The notes below the pieces were generated by a model. That model ran no database searches. It worked only from the letters and a program-made list of their open reading frames with translations, and had not been told where the DNA came from. The position numbers and the translations under genes are program-made. From Antedon bifida (lineage: Eukaryota > Echinodermata > Crinoidea > Comatulida > Antedonidae), in NCBI GenBank assembly GCA_963402885.1, contig OY727097.1:21762001-21826000 (forward strand): a stretch of DNA of 64,000 nt, written 5' to 3'. Positions 13,862 through 26,510 of the stretch are shown here, one piece after another; position 1 is the first letter of the stretch, and each line of letters starts with the position of its first letter.

Positions 13862-14365
13862 TCTCTAATATGAGGGATCTCTAATTTGATGGATCTGTAA
13901 TTTAAGTGATCTCTAGTTTGAACGAGATCTCTAACATGAGGGATCTTTAACTTAAAGGGATCTCTAATGGGTTCTCTAATTTGAGGAATCTCTAATTTGA
14001 GGGATCTCTAATTTAAAGGGATCTCTAATTTGAGGAATTTCTAATTTGAAGGATCTCTAATTTGAAGGATCTCTAATTTGAGGGATCTCTAATTTGAGGG
14101 ATCTCTAATTTGAGGGATCTCTAATTTGAAGGGATCTTTAATTTAAAGTGATCTCTAATTTAAAGTGATCTCTAATTTGAGGGATCTTTAATTTAAAGTG
14201 ATCTCAAATTTAAAGGGATCTCTAATTTGTGGGATCTCTAATTTGAGGGATCTCTAATATGAAGGGATCTTTAATTTAAAGTGATCTCAAATTTAAAGGG
14301 ATCTCTAATTTGAGGGATCTCTAATTTGAAGGGATCTTTAATTTGAAGGATCTCAAATTGGAGGG
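13862..14365. repeat. 17-19-bp satellite-like array (GGATCTCTAATTTGAGG)
   Basis: About 28 head-to-tail copies of GGATCTCTAATTTGAGG with variants (GGGATCTTTAATTTAAAGT, GGATCTCAAATTTAAAG). Almost every unit contains GATC. Groups of variants repeat as blocks (for example 14181 and 14264, 83 bp apart), indicating multi-unit amplification. It is non-coding. Confidence 0.95.
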
Positions 14366-15554
14366 AAGACCTGTATCAATTATATTATTGCTAGTTGATT
14401 TTGCTATATTCAATACAAATTATAATCAAATAAAACAATATTTTATTATATTGCTATTATAGAACATTAAATTCTTTACCATAAGACACATTCCTTCAAT
14501 AAATTCAAGCATGAAGTCTGTCAATACCAATTGCTTAGCGTATTATTTCACATGTCACAAAAACACTTTATTACAGAATCGATAACGAGAAATGAATTCA
14601 TATAGATCTAAATACTTATACACATTGTCTTAATCTTTATCTTCACAAAGTAAGCCAAATGCTCTATCTATTGACGGCTAACACGCAATAATGTAGCCGG
14701 TGTGTCTCAGGAGAGACCACGCTTTATGAGCCATGAAAGTAGAGTTAAATTAAACATGTTTGAATCCATAAATTTTCAGATTTGGATAATAAGCGATCAA
14801 TTGTGAACACCGTAGATACTGATCAGATATCCGGCGGTCTACAATTATATGCTTCTTAAGGTGTTTGATAAATTGTTTAAGGTAATTGATTGATCCCAGT
14901 GTCTTTTTATGATAAATGTGATTGAAAAAAATTGAAATTGGATACAAAAATATGACAAGCTGTCAATTCATAGGAAATATCGATATTTGAACCTGTTTAC
15001 AATGGTTTAAAAAAAACCCCAAAGAAACCATCTTAAAAGCACAGTGCTTTGGATTCATTAACACAAATTCTAGAGTAGAAATTGGAATCTATTAACTGAA
15101 AATCACACATAATAAAATCACTATAGAGAAAACATTTAAGAATCATAGTATTATTATTGTTTATTAAATGTAAGTTGCATTTATTACAAATAAAATATAT
15201 GCCAATGTGCAGTCATTTTACATATGGTCTCAACATATTAATTAAAGAATTGTAGGTTCAAAAGTGGAACTCTAATTCATATTTTTTAATAAGGGGATAT
15301 GAATACACATATATTAAAGAACTAGAATATAAACTAAGCAACAGCAAGTGAGGCTATTATGGCTACTGTATCTGTTAAGATAAATATATAAAAATTGAAA
15401 ATATTATAAAGAACCATATAAATCAGATAATCACTGTTAAAAAAAAAATTTAGAGTAAATATACTACCAATAATACTCAATAATACTTCAAATTGATTTT
15501 AATTCTTTTAAACATAGTATTAAGACATATTTTACTACTTGAATGTAAACACAA
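14366..15554. other. AT-rich intergenic DNA
   Basis: No repeat or gene recognised. A short CpG-containing patch at 14660-14720 (ACGGCTAACACGCAATAATG) is unexplained. Confidence 0.6.
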
Positions 15555-15981
15555 CAGGCACAGAACATTAATTCTAAACTGCCTGGTGATATACTGACAT
15601 TTAATTAATTCATGTTGTTTATTTTGTTATTTTATTTATTCAACTTCTCACTAACACTGTTAGTGAAGGATTGGGACCAACAGGTGTTAAACACCTCTAA
15701 AAACGGTCCAGTCCCAATTGCACAGTGGCTGTGTGTGACAGTGGCTGTGTTTGTGTGGACTAGTACACCGGGGTAACCCCCTACTCGTCTCAAAAGATTT
15801 ACTAGGTTCTTTAAAGTGCACATGAGCTATGTGTACACTGGACCTACGGTTTATATTCCTTATCCGAGACTCGTTCTACCACCAGAACCATGGAGCGAGT
15901 GAGCCTCAAACCCTTGCCGATGTTATGGCTACGTAATTACGGTTCCACTGTCTTAACCGCTCGGCCACTCACTCACTAGGC
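15555..15981 (-). mobile_element. tRNA-derived SINE (Leu/Ser-like head) with hairpin 3' tail
   Basis: Read on the minus strand it begins GAGTGAGTGGCCGAGCGG, whose TGGCCGAGCGG is a perfect RNA polymerase III A box. A B-box-like GGGTTTGAGGCTC follows about 60 bp on. The head keeps acceptor-like complementarity (GAGTGAG with CTCACTC). After a body rich in CACAGCCACTGT it passes through GAATAAATAAAATAAC and ends in a tail whose plus-strand form is CAGGCACAG...TTCTAAACTGCCTGG (15555-15592). That tail recurs at 35588 and 36001 behind a different tRNA-like head, so it probably reflects the shared LINE partner. The exact ends and target duplication were not resolved. Confidence 0.8.
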
Positions 15982-16043
15982 ATTATTTAACTTTTTATAA
16001 AATGCAAAAAATCCAACAATTTTTTTGTACATGTATTCATATC

Positions 16044-16360
16044 TTTTAAAGATGTATTTTCTCCCAAAAACCCATAAAAAATGAAGATGAATAAAATCAG
16101 ACTTTGAATATGCCATTTTGCAGTTTTGATAAAGTTTTGACTTCCGTAGAAAGAAAACACGATCAAAAATAGTGATTTCACTTATAAAAAGACAAAATAA
16201 AAATTTAACTTAACTTTAAATTTAACCTAAAACCCTCATTGTCGATTTCACTATGTTTAGCTTTAAATTACAGTTTTTTAGGTAAATAACTTTTTTTTTG
16301 GTCAAAGTGAATAACTATATTATGTGACATTAAAATGGCATATTTAACAAACAAATGTTC
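16044..16360 (+). repeat. Dispersed AT-rich repeat, copy 2 (TTCTGTAGAAA family)
   Basis: Longest copy of the family. Its first half matches 3745-3900. Its second half (TTTCACTTATAAAAAGACAAAATAAA without the central AG, AACCTAAAACCC, TTTAGGTAAATAACT, GGTCAAAGTGAATAACT) matches 34110-34260. Confidence 0.6.
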
Positions 16361-18397
16361 AAAAATTGTTTTTACATAGGGACAATATCGAGATTATAGA
16401 GATTATTTATACGCATATCTTAATTTTGTATTGTATAGCAGCAAACAAAAACGAAAAACATTTCCAGGTCTGACTAAAATTTATTTTTATGATCAATATT
16501 TATAATACTTTATTAATTAAATAATATTTATTTAGTAATAAAAAGGTAAGATAGATGTTTACTTTTGTGATAATTATAAAATGTGGGCGTAAGAAATTGT
16601 CATTGTAAAGATTATTAATTGAATCAAACAGTTGGTACTTTATGATAACACAAGTGCACAGTGCCAACAGATGGCTATTTCTAGAATAATAGCAATTATT
16701 ATTAAAAGCAATTTTATAGTAGAATATATTCACTAACAAATACCATAATATTCATTAATCTACCATTTGAAGAAAATCTTTTTAAAAATAGTTTAGTTTA
16801 TAGATTAATCAAGCCAAAATCTACAGACTGTATAAAGCATTACAATATAACACCCAGGCATACTCCTCCTCTTCGACATCATGATTGCCACTCCAAGCTA
16901 AAATTTGTTCAGACTAAAGAGTTGTTGTGTTCATTAGAACAATAATAGTAACTTGTATTTACTATTTGTAATTAATATGTAATTATCCTTACAGATTGTA
17001 TAGAATATAAAAAAATTCACAATAATTATATAAACAGTTCAGAATTTCAAGGGAATTTCAACACAGAAACTGTCTCTAGTTAATAAATGATAAAATAAAC
17101 CTCTGTGATTATCATATCTAATTCCTATTTCTTTAAGTACCAAACAATGAGTGAACCCCGTCAGGATGTAAAAAACTCTTGCAGGGATTTAGAGGCTATC
17201 CATGGTACCATACAAATGATTTTTTTGTTTATTCTAATATGTGTTTGTTTTTCATGTATTGTATTGAAATAAATCAAATTAAATCAAAAAGGTTTTTAGC
17301 TACTTTTAGCTATTTTTATACCTTTTTTTAAATTGAAAGAATCATTCAATTTTCCATCAAAAATAGCCTGATCCATGTGTATTAAGTCTTCCGATATGTG
17401 GGTAAACAGCAAAGGAATGTTTACATTATCATTCGCATTAAATCCTTTTTTATTTGGCCTAAATTTGTTCTAATTTAAACTTTATTTATAAAAGAAATGA
17501 AGCATTCATTATAAATCAATCGGATTGATAGAACAAGGAAAGGACTATAACCTTCCATACGGCAGATTGTATCTGTAAAACTAAAATAAAAAAGAAAAAG
17601 TTTATTCTAAAATCAATAATCAGTGCATTGTATAGAAACGAGTTCAATACATTTATAGCGGATTTTAATATAAAAGAAACAGATGGTAAATAATAAAACA
17701 GATACATGTTTGATTTTTAGATAATAATAATTTTCAATAGGGGTGATTGTGATGGTAATATTTTAGCGAACAAGAAATCATAGCAGGTTTAGACATTGTG
17801 AATTTTTGTATTAAAAAAACTATCGATCTATTCACATGAATAGAATTTTTGGTTTACACAACCTGGTGTATATATTATGGTCTTTTTTACTTCAAAACCA
17901 ATATGCACTAGAAAATCTGGCATCATAGGCAAAGTGATAATTAACAGTTATCATCAAACTTCAATTATGAGAAATCAATAAGGGAGGTACTTATCAAGGT
18001 TTTATTTGATTTTTGTCCACAAAAGTATCATGCAATTAAAGAGTTTAAAAAATGAAAAATGTTGTTATTATCATGGAAATGAAACAAAAGATCATTACAA
18101 ATGTATTCAACAACAACATTTTTAGATCAGTGGCAACACACTTAATAGTGGTGGAGTCAAACTTAAACACAACAATTATAACATTACAAAGAAAAAAAAT
18201 CATTTTACACTTAGTGGTGCAGTAAATAAAAAACTTTTAAACTTAAACAACACGAAAATAAAATAAGACCAAACATCTTACACTTTAACAGTGATAGAAC
18301 ATACAATATATAATGCAGATAGACTCAATAATTATTGGTTAACTTCAATAAGACATGAAAAATAATTACAAAAAATTTCATCTGGTTTCAAATGGAT
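16361..18397. other. AT-rich intergenic DNA
   Basis: Contains the possible retroposon tail near 17.2 kb and otherwise stop-rich AT sequence. No gene supported. Confidence 0.6.
17215..17290 (+). repeat. Possible retroposon 3' tail (AATCAAATTAAATC)
   Basis: TTGTTTTTCATGTATTGTAT followed by TGAAATAAATCAAATTAAATCA resembles LINE 3' ends with a simple tail, analogous to the (AATC)n tail at 1818. Weak evidence. Confidence 0.25.
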
Positions 18398-18548
18398 ATT
18401 TAAAAATAAATGTTAACTTTTTTGTTAAACCAGTTTCCAAGTACTTACTTGCTACGTTTCGGCTATTTTCAGTAGCCTTGGTCACGCAAATGACGTTGAC
18501 ATGATTTTTCGTCTGGTTTAACAAAAAAGTTAACATTTATTTTTAAAT
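18398..18548. mobile_element. 151-bp hairpin MITE with 36-bp perfect inverted ends
   Basis: ATTTAAAAATAAATGTTAAC + TTTTTTGTTAAACCAG (18398-18433) is exactly complementary to 18513-18548. The 79-bp interior (TGCTACGTTTCGGCTATTTT...TTTTTCGT) shows no reading frame. No clear target duplication was seen. A young copy, judging from arm identity. Confidence 0.75.
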
Positions 18549-19243
18549 GAAAAATAATGAAAACAAAATGCAAATTACCTATTTTTAAATCAGGTTTATT
18601 TTTTTTGCAGATTACTTTTTAAAGTCTTAAAAGTACAATACAAGCAATGCAAAACATTTATACTAAGATCCATGTCAATATCCTCCTAAAATCATTGACA
18701 TTAGCATTTATAAACATTTCCCATGTTGCAGACTCCTAAAAAATGTCAAGACCATATTTTAGTTTTACTAAATTCTGTCTCTGACAATTAAATGCAAAAA
18801 TGTAGTATTATTTTTCTATCTCACCACATAATATTATTATTGTTTTTATAGATTTGTTGGAGTTGATTGCAAAGTACAGGAGTACTTGGATTTCAGTACT
18901 TTTACTTGTTACTTGTACTTTTGGAAGTCAGCTACACTGGACAAAAAATGCAAAACTATTAAAAATTCATCAATGATTTTATTTCTGCTCACTAACACCA
19001 AAATAAACTGGTTTTACTAAATTTAGAAATAATACCTTAGCATTGATATAATCACAATCAAATGTATTTCTTTTCAGAAAAAGAAATACGTATACTGCCC
19101 TCTATCAGAAATTACTTTTCAAAATGTTGGCCTACAGTTATTGGCATTTTATGAACAATCACAGAGAAATTATGTCTCTATGGAACAATGAATTTATTAC
19201 TATTACAGGCCTAATGAATAATACATGATTGTGAGTGTATAAG

Positions 19244-19267
19244 CATGGAGCTATAAATAGCTCCATG
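19244..19267. mobile_element. Mini-palindrome element 2 with 7-bp target duplication
   Basis: A 24-bp unit, CATGGAGCTAT-AA-ATAGCTCCATG, a perfect palindrome apart from the 2-nt centre, flanked by GTATAAG at 19237-19243 and 19268-19274. Its centre, CTATAAATAG, is also a consensus TATA box. Confidence 0.7.
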
Positions 19268-19274
19268 GTATAAG

Positions 19275-21713
19275 CATAGAGATATTATAGTGATATAAGC
19301 AATAATACAAGAAAATATTAATTTTAGGCTATTATCTATTACTATCTATCCAAACCAATCATTATCTTCAATTAAATATTGTTCTCTAAGCATATATTTT
19401 TAAAGATGTCTTCAATTTTAATTTTTGTTTAGCCTTATCTTTATCATCAAGGTTTTAATGGAGATGGAACCAGATAAGCCCATAAATGTTTGATAATTTA
19501 GTTATAACATTCCAATAGGCTGAGACTGTTTTTTACAATTAGTAGTGAAGATATACAATTTTTTCTCTTCCTACAATCGTATGCTAACTTTTTAAAGCAA
19601 TTGCTTGTAACAGTGTAACATGTGACATCATTACAATTTTCCTTAAAAAATGAACAAATTATGATATTGTACAGAGTATTAGTAGATACAACTTATTCTG
19701 ACACCAAATTCTCAAAGGCTTTTTAAAACTAGAAGTCTACATACATACAGAGTGGGTCCATATTATAGTTATGTCGAGTCACTGCACTACACTGGGAAAA
19801 AGAAAGATACTATAGCTAAGTTTTCATTGATAGAATTAAAGAACAAAATACAAAAAATTATTGGTTGAACCATTCTGAGTGAAATATTGTGATAAAATTG
19901 TTTTGATGGATAGCATATCTATATATCGAAGACAATCAACTACTGATAGCTCCAACAAATTCCTTTATAAAGTATTCTTTTGTCGACTTACTAGTTAAAT
20001 CTTAACAATCCCATCACTTATTGACGAAAACCGGCCAGATTTATAATATAATAACAAAATATTACAGTCAAATAAAAATACATTATCTCCAAAAGTGAAC
20101 AATACATTCACACACAAATAGTAATATAAGAGAATGAATTGGCAGGTTCAGATGCAAAGGGTTGAACAAAAGTTGCGTGTTACATGCTTGAGTGATGATA
20201 AAGGCACTAAGTGAAAAGTCTGTTGAACAAAATGTCCTAAAAGGGACTTAATTCAGGGAACACTGGTTTTCAATAGAGTTGTTTACAAGTTTAGTTAAAA
20301 ACCTAGTTACAATTAGCTGGGAAGGAACAGTTATAAAGGCATGGTGTGTGTAAAGCTGTATTTAAACAAAGGTGGTACTATCATATCCAATTCTTCTATT
20401 AAGACATTAGCAGAAGAATGAATAGAAAAGTTTTGAATCAAAATAGTTTAAAACATGCTCTGATTGTTATCTTTATACTTGTTTGACACGCTATTATTAC
20501 AGTACTTTGAACTTTTCAACATTTATTTGATTTTATTATTTAAAAAAAAACTATTAAAATATAATTAAATATTAAAAATAAAAGACAAAGAAAAGATGCA
20601 GTTAGAGGGGTAATGTTACTCATCGCAGGCAAATCTTAAAAACTGAACCGGTTTCAAGTAGTAGGCGAAGATGGCATAGACCTGAAAAGGTTAGCATCCC
20701 AGTATGAATCTATTAGCTAGCCTAAGGTAATAACTATTGATTATACAAAACATTTATAAAATAAGCCTACTGCCACTGTGGTCAGACATTTTAATGGAAG
20801 TCAAGTTTATATAATCCTACAGTACCAATGTGTTTAGGCTACTCTAACGGCCCATTCAAGCTTAGCTATTTACCCGGGTAAGTTGGTTTCATGGGATGGC
20901 CACCAACTTAACAGGGTATTTGAATCTATGCTCTTTTAAAATTAAAGCGTTTCTGCCTCATTATACATTGGAACAGGCCTTCTGATGTTTCACCAACTAT
21001 TATAAGAACCTATTTGCACAAACTTAACTTGTTGCAATTGTTCTCTTCATTTATAAAACAGCTGATTATTGTTAATACACGATTATGTTTTACAAATTAT
21101 GTGTTTATTCAATTTTATGGTGTCTGCACTAATATACTAAAAACAATAACAAAACACCATCGTCCGATGCCTATTTTACATACATTTCTTAAATTTTCAG
21201 TTAGATATACTGTACTTAATACGTTTTGAAAGTGGTCTTGGTTACAGGTGCTGTTAAATTAAATATTCATGGTTATTATAGATTGAACAATTATTTTCCA
21301 TTTAGCACATAATAATAATAATAATGCTTTAAGCATAATATGCTTAGATAAACTACTGTAATACATCTTTTGGGCCCAGTTCTTTGTTGCTCCTGTGTGT
21401 TGTAAGTGGCAGGTCAGAATACAAGATAGTAAAATTACTATTTTTCATCTTTTAAATGAGATGTTTAGCTGTCGGTTCCATGCCCAACATTGTAAAAAAA
21501 TACAGCAAGGGAGATTGCACGATCCACCGCTGAACAGAGAGTTCCTCCCACTTTATGAGAGAACGAGAAAGAGATTATTCAATTTAAGTCGACATTCATT
21601 TAGCAAAAGAAATATGAATATATTTTACAAGTCAATAATTAATTATCTTCAAATAATCAAATCAAATTTGAACTACCAAACACCAAGACGTTTGAATTAT
21701 CTAAAAAGAAGTT
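19275..21713. other. AT-rich intergenic DNA
   Basis: No recognised feature apart from a slightly GC-richer patch at 20840-20930 (TTACCCGGGTAAGTTGGTTT). The basic 118-codon frame at 21395-21751 overlaps the candidate exon at 21714 in another frame and has no domain signature. Confidence 0.55.
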
Positions 21714-21853
21714 ATGGTACGCGCAGGAAGGATGGATCCTCTTGCATGTAGGTCTACTTCACGCATTCAGTCTAAAGTGGATGGATTAGATACGCGAGTT
21801 TATGACGTTTTTAACGATAACAGCAAGGAGTTGCCGTATCAACTGTGGTGGAT
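21714..21853 (+). CDS. Candidate first coding exon of an unrecognised gene
   Basis: An ATG at 21714 in good context (G at -3, G at +4), with a second in-frame ATG at 21732 (A at -3, G at +4), opens a frame reading MVRAGRMDPLACRSTSRIQS and on through ...NDNSKELPYQLWW. The frame reaches a strong splice-donor consensus, GAT|GTGAGT, at 21854; without splicing it would stop at 21855. An in-frame stop at 21702 fixes the 5' limit. The segment is locally CpG-rich (ACGCATTC, ATACGCGAG, ATGACGTTTTTAACG) and less AT-rich than its surroundings, as expected of a 5' exon, and it is non-repetitive. I do not recognise the protein and found no convincing second exon downstream. It could instead be a non-coding promoter region or a decayed gene. 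Confidence 0.25.
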
Positions 21854-21859
21854 GTGAGT

Positions 21860-23345
21860 GTGTCGATGTAGGCCTAAATAAACTTTTTTTTTATTTCAAT
21901 ACTTTCGTCCAGATGTCTGCCGGTGTCACATTCTTCAAAAATGGCATATGACGCTCTATAAATAGTGAAGAAATTACACCATAAACACAAGAGAAGAGCC
22001 GGAAATGCGATTAACGGTCATCTAGAGAAAAAAAAATAATACTCCCGTTCTAGGGTATGGTTCCACTAAACAACGATCCAGTCTGCCATCAAACCTGTAC
22101 TGGTTATGTCCCCGTTGGTGTGCAACAAAAAATACATAATATCGATCGAAATCACACTAAATCACTATTGGTTTTCATACTACTATTCTTCAATATTTTT
22201 TTTTTTTTCAAGCTTCATTTGTATATGAGGAAAAAGTTATTTTTATTTGATTTGTTCTGTATTTCTTTTTGTATTTGCCTTATTTTCCCCTGAATTTAGT
22301 CCATTGATTGCCTGGGGCGCAAGCAACTTGTTTAATTGGCCCTGTAATGATACTCTAGAAAATATGATAAGACAATCAATAAACAACTCATTTCATGTGA
22401 TAACTGTAATTACACTTCCATTAATTAAGACTCATCTTTTCAAATAAATCATATGTATTCAGCTGTCAATTAAATTGATGAACCTTAATTGAAATATAGC
22501 AATGGCAAATGCCATTTTATTAGTTTATGCTTGGTAGGTTATGAAATTGACAAACTCTGCTATGTGAAGTTTATAAATTGATAGATACTTCATAAAAAGG
22601 ACAATTATGTAAGATTCATAATAACCCATATGAAGCAACCAATCAGGATTAACTTTGATTTATAACTTTAAAAATGCAAGAAAAAAGGCTCTAAAAGACA
22701 AACACATAAGTCATACTGATGGATTAATTGGTCAATCTATCAATCACTAGTTTTCAATGGATTATGAATCAAAAACAATTATTAAGTTAAAAAAGTAAAG
22801 TACTATGATTTCAGGGTTTAGTATTTGAAAATCATTTCTACTGAGTTCAATGGTATTTGATGGGGTATTGGAGTCGGAATTTATTTAAAGGATGTGTTTA
22901 TTCAAAGGTTGTTTTTTTTATGATGGAAAAGGGATTTGTACACAAATTAAGTTTGGTTAACATTTAGATAACTGTTATTGTAGGATCATGCAGAAAAAGA
23001 TTGACATTCTAACACTGATAATAAAGTTTAAAATTTTACATTCGTGACTTCAAATAACTTTTGATAAATAAGTTAAATATTGTACAGATTTATATTTTGG
23101 CAAAGAAAATATGATTGCAAAAATCATGTACTAAAGTCAGGTTTTTGGTAGATTATGTGTTCCAAAAAGGAAAAACAAATAATTAAGAATGTCTTAACAT
23201 TTTGGTTGTTAGGCTACAACCATCTTCTTGTCATAACCGAAACATCAAGACAATCTCAAATTTACTTTTTGAAATACATGGTTTACTGCAAACTGACTTT
23301 ACTAGATTATTTGCATTAATAAAAAACATTTTAAAATACAATTTC
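21860..23345. other. Intergenic or possible intronic DNA
   Basis: If the exon at 21714-21853 is real, this is its intron. A 78-codon frame at 22057 begins with a complex stretch (VPLNNDPVCHQTCTGYVPV) but degrades into poly-F/L encoded by T-runs. No confident exon. Confidence 0.5.
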
Positions 23346-23803
23346 CTTAAAATATAATAATACCACTTGTATGAAACACAACAGGTTGTTCCATCGATTG
23401 AAGGAAAAGACATTAAATATTTTGAATGTTAAAGAATTTGGCAGATCTCCCTTTGCAAGAGAATTAAAGGAAGCAATTGTGTTTAAAACACTATTAAACA
23501 GCAATTTATTTTATAGATTCTTTTACATAAAACACATATGTTTTGGGAACATTAATACAGTGTAATATTAAATAAAATGTTATAAAATATAATAATACCA
23601 CTTGTATGAAACACAACAGGTTGTTCCATCGATTGAAGGAAAAGACATTAAATATTTTGAATGTTAAAGAAATTGGCAGATCTCCCTTTGCAAGAGAATT
23701 AAAGGAAGCAAGTGTTTAAAACACTATTAAACAGCAATTTATTTTATATAAAACACATATGTTTTGGGAACATTAATACAGTATAATATTAAATAAAATG
23801 TTA
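23346..23803. repeat. Tandem duplication of a 235-bp segment
   Basis: Two adjacent copies offset by 235 bp (TACCACTTGTATGAAACACA at 23361 and 23596) and nearly identical. The second copy has lost a few bases (GAAGCAATTGTGTT becomes GAAGCAAGTGTT, and a TAGATTCTTTTACA block is missing). The left copy carries a 64-codon open frame that the deletions shift in the right copy, so coding is unlikely. It appears a recent duplication; the repeat at 23812 follows directly. Confidence 0.9.
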
Positions 23804-23811
23804 ATTTTATA

Positions 23812-23953
23812 TAACCCGTACCACCAGTACGTCTGGTAAGGTTTCAACCTGACCACTTTTTTACAAAAGCCTTTGACAACCCTGTGACTAACAGAGATTG
23901 TTCCCTTTTCTTGCAAAAACCGCACCATTTATTTCTTGTGGCTACAATAAATT
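23812..23953 (+). repeat. Dispersed repeat, copy 1 (GGTTTCAAC...AGCCTTTGACAACCCT family)
   Basis: Alignable by eye with 47672-47806: shared blocks include GGTTTCAAC, CTTTTTT, AAGCCTTTGACAACCCT, TTTTCTTGC, ACCGCACCA-TTTATTTCTT and TAGCTAC/TGGCTAC. An interspersed repeat of unknown class; neither terminal inverted repeats nor a tail are evident. Confidence 0.7.
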
Positions 23954-24369
23954 AAAAATATTTCTAATATGCTATTTTGTAGTGAAATCTTTAATTTTGT
24001 TAATAAGTTTATAAAATGGCCAATTTAACATTTCATTTTATCCATCTTTATCCTGTTTGGGGGGATTTAAGTAAAGTAGTTCCTACATTAATATAGGAAT
24101 TATGCACGTGCTATGTTAAATAATAATTTTGCACAAATTGTCAGAAAATAAATGATGTTATTTTTGTATTCAAGTAGTTATATATATTATTATATTGTTA
24201 TATACAAGTATTTGTAGAATGAAACAAAAAAACAATTTAAAAATAAAAGAAGAAAAGAGAAACACATTTAAGTAAAGAAAGCGAATGAGTTTAAGAACCA
24301 ATTATGTCACTTACAATGTAAAATTAGTTGAATTAATCACATTGCGATTACATCTAACAAACTTCAAGC

Positions 24370-24780
24370 ATAATGGTTTCCTTTCTATGACCTCATTATA
24401 AAAACAAAATAGGAATTGTTGATGTGGTTTGTCCATTAAAGCATTTGTTTTCTCAATGTAAATGGTATTCACATTGAATAATAATCATGTAAGTACTCTG
24501 AAAATAGCAATGACGGACATTCAAACTGTGAAACTGCAGAGGTGGCCAAATCCAACGACAGGAAGTCATATCAAAGTATATTCACATCTCTTTATCAAAG
24601 GTAGTCTCAGACAAAAGGTGGACAATTGCCGTTGCTTTTGTTAGTTCTACAACAATTTCCTCTCTTAATTATATTGTAGAAGCAGCTTGAGGCACACAAG
24701 GCTTTAAGATTTCTCACTTAAGGCGTGTAGTCTCGAGCGTTCTAGCTGTAATCTACTGCTGTGATTTCACTGATAGTTGC
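24370..24780. promoter_or_regulatory. Candidate conserved non-coding element
   Basis: About 400 bp of non-repetitive sequence less AT-rich than its flanks, with SOX/TCF-like words: GGAATTGTTGAT, CTTTATCAAAGG (palindromic TCF-like), GGACAATTGCC, GCTTTTGTTAG and ACAACAATTTCC. There is no credible exon. It lies in the gene desert upstream of SoxB2. Low-confidence inference from composition. Confidence 0.25.
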
Positions 24781-26089
24781 TATAATTATAAAGCACTAAT
24801 TTAGCTTTTGGAAAGAGACAGGTTACATAAGAATTTCAAAAAAACATACATATGATGTACATGTTTATTACCTTGAATCATATACTAATATTGCAGGCAT
24901 ACACTATACTGATGCATTCATTTATTCTTTTTTTCAGGTGCATCAGTAACCTAAATGGTTTCTAAGATCAAAAACTCACAGCTATGGTGGTGTCTTGGTC
25001 ATCTTTTAACATGGGCTGCAGTTTTGTTTTGATTCTATTTTTTCCAAATTCCTGCACAATAATTTTTATTGAAGTTTCTTGTACAGCAAATAATAAATCA
25101 AACCTTATACAAGACAATTTTATATATTGTGATTGCTAATATTATATACATTTATTCAATAGAGTAACAGATTGGTTTAGGTTATAAATGTATTTAAACT
25201 CTATGCTTGAAGGAAATGTTGGATGAATGTTTAGTCATAATATATCAAGATGAATACATAAATCTTATATCAATCCTGCATTGTATATCATTTGTAATGT
25301 TTATTTAATTGTGAAAATTTTAAATTACATAACTTATTTGAAATGGTATTTCTGAAATAAAATGATTGAATGAAAATATTTTATTTACTTAAATTCCCCT
25401 TAAATATCTATTTACAACTGAATTACGTATAGTATTTCTGACATTATTCTCTAATAATAGAATAATCTTTTAAAATGAGTAATAAAAGAATAAGTAAAGT
25501 ACATGAACAAAATAAATTTAGCAGTGTTTTCTCACGTTGATTTATGGTTTTATTGGTTCTCTATTGATTGAATCACGTTATTCTTCAACTTCTATTCAAA
25601 TCAATCTTATGAATGTCATAACACCCTAACACTATTAATATCGGCATTCTTCGTATTATTCTCTTAAACTAAAGTTTCTTTTTAAAAGGTTCAACGAAAC
25701 ACCAAAGCTGAAAAACATGTTGTGGACGAATGCCCAGAAACAATGTAGGAAGAGTCAACTAAGTCGGACATGTATTGTTCACCATTTATCCTCAAGGCAT
25801 TCTCTTTAAATCCCTGTATACCCACAGGTGTGTTAATACGTTTCTCGCACGCAACATGTACTCATCTATTGTCTGTCGATTGCTTGAATAACTACCAACG
25901 GTTTAAACACCCTTATCATCTTTGTTTTCGCCGTCTACTCTATTGTGTAATTTTGATTTGAAAAACTTCCTCCTCGAAAGCTATCCAAACTTCTATTGTA
26001 TTCAAACAGTACACTACTATAGACTGTTCAAATATTACACAAAACCCCTCTATATTTTAGAAGTTTACTGAATGGAGTGAAAAGTTTAT
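24781..26089. other. AT-rich intergenic DNA
   Basis: Stop-rich sequence without recognised repeats. The frame at 25770-25961 shows no family resemblance. Confidence 0.6.
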
Positions 26090-26215
26090 AAATCACCGCC
26101 AACTATACGATCATTGTGAAGTCAAAACTGGATTAATACAATCATTCACAATGCTGCTGTACTATGATGACCACCTGGTTGCTAAGCAACCTTACATAAA
26201 TAGAAGTGAAACAAT
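26090..26215 (+). promoter_or_regulatory. Candidate regulatory element with perfect RFX X-box
   Basis: GTTGCTAAGCAAC (26178-26190) is a perfect palindromic RFX X-box. It abuts a CACCTG E-box (26172-26177) and is followed by a TATA-like ACATAAATAG. SOX-like CATTGTG and TTCACAATG words lie just upstream. Function (enhancer or ciliary-type promoter) is inferred; no gene start follows. Confidence 0.35.
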
Positions 26216-26510
26216 ACAGTATATATTTTTTTAAAGAAATAAAGTTGTTATCCTGTCATTTAAAAATAACAAATATGTAATCTTTTGGATCAAAATTACT
26301 TTTTCTCTTCTCGATATTTTAAAACATATTATAAGGTAATACAATTTACACTTATAAGACATAGTTTTTTTGTAAACAGTGTAAATTTCAAAAGAATATA
26401 ATTTAATTTACTTAATTTTAAAATTATGCATTTAAATTATCTCTTAATCTCAACTTTTAAACTAGAGATTATAGTGAATGCTGTCTTTTTTTAAAATCAA
26501 TTATACTGTG

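Noticed and set aside
13862..14365. CRISPR-like array
   Set aside because: Units are contiguous without unique spacers and the genome is eukaryotic; it is a satellite-type repeat.
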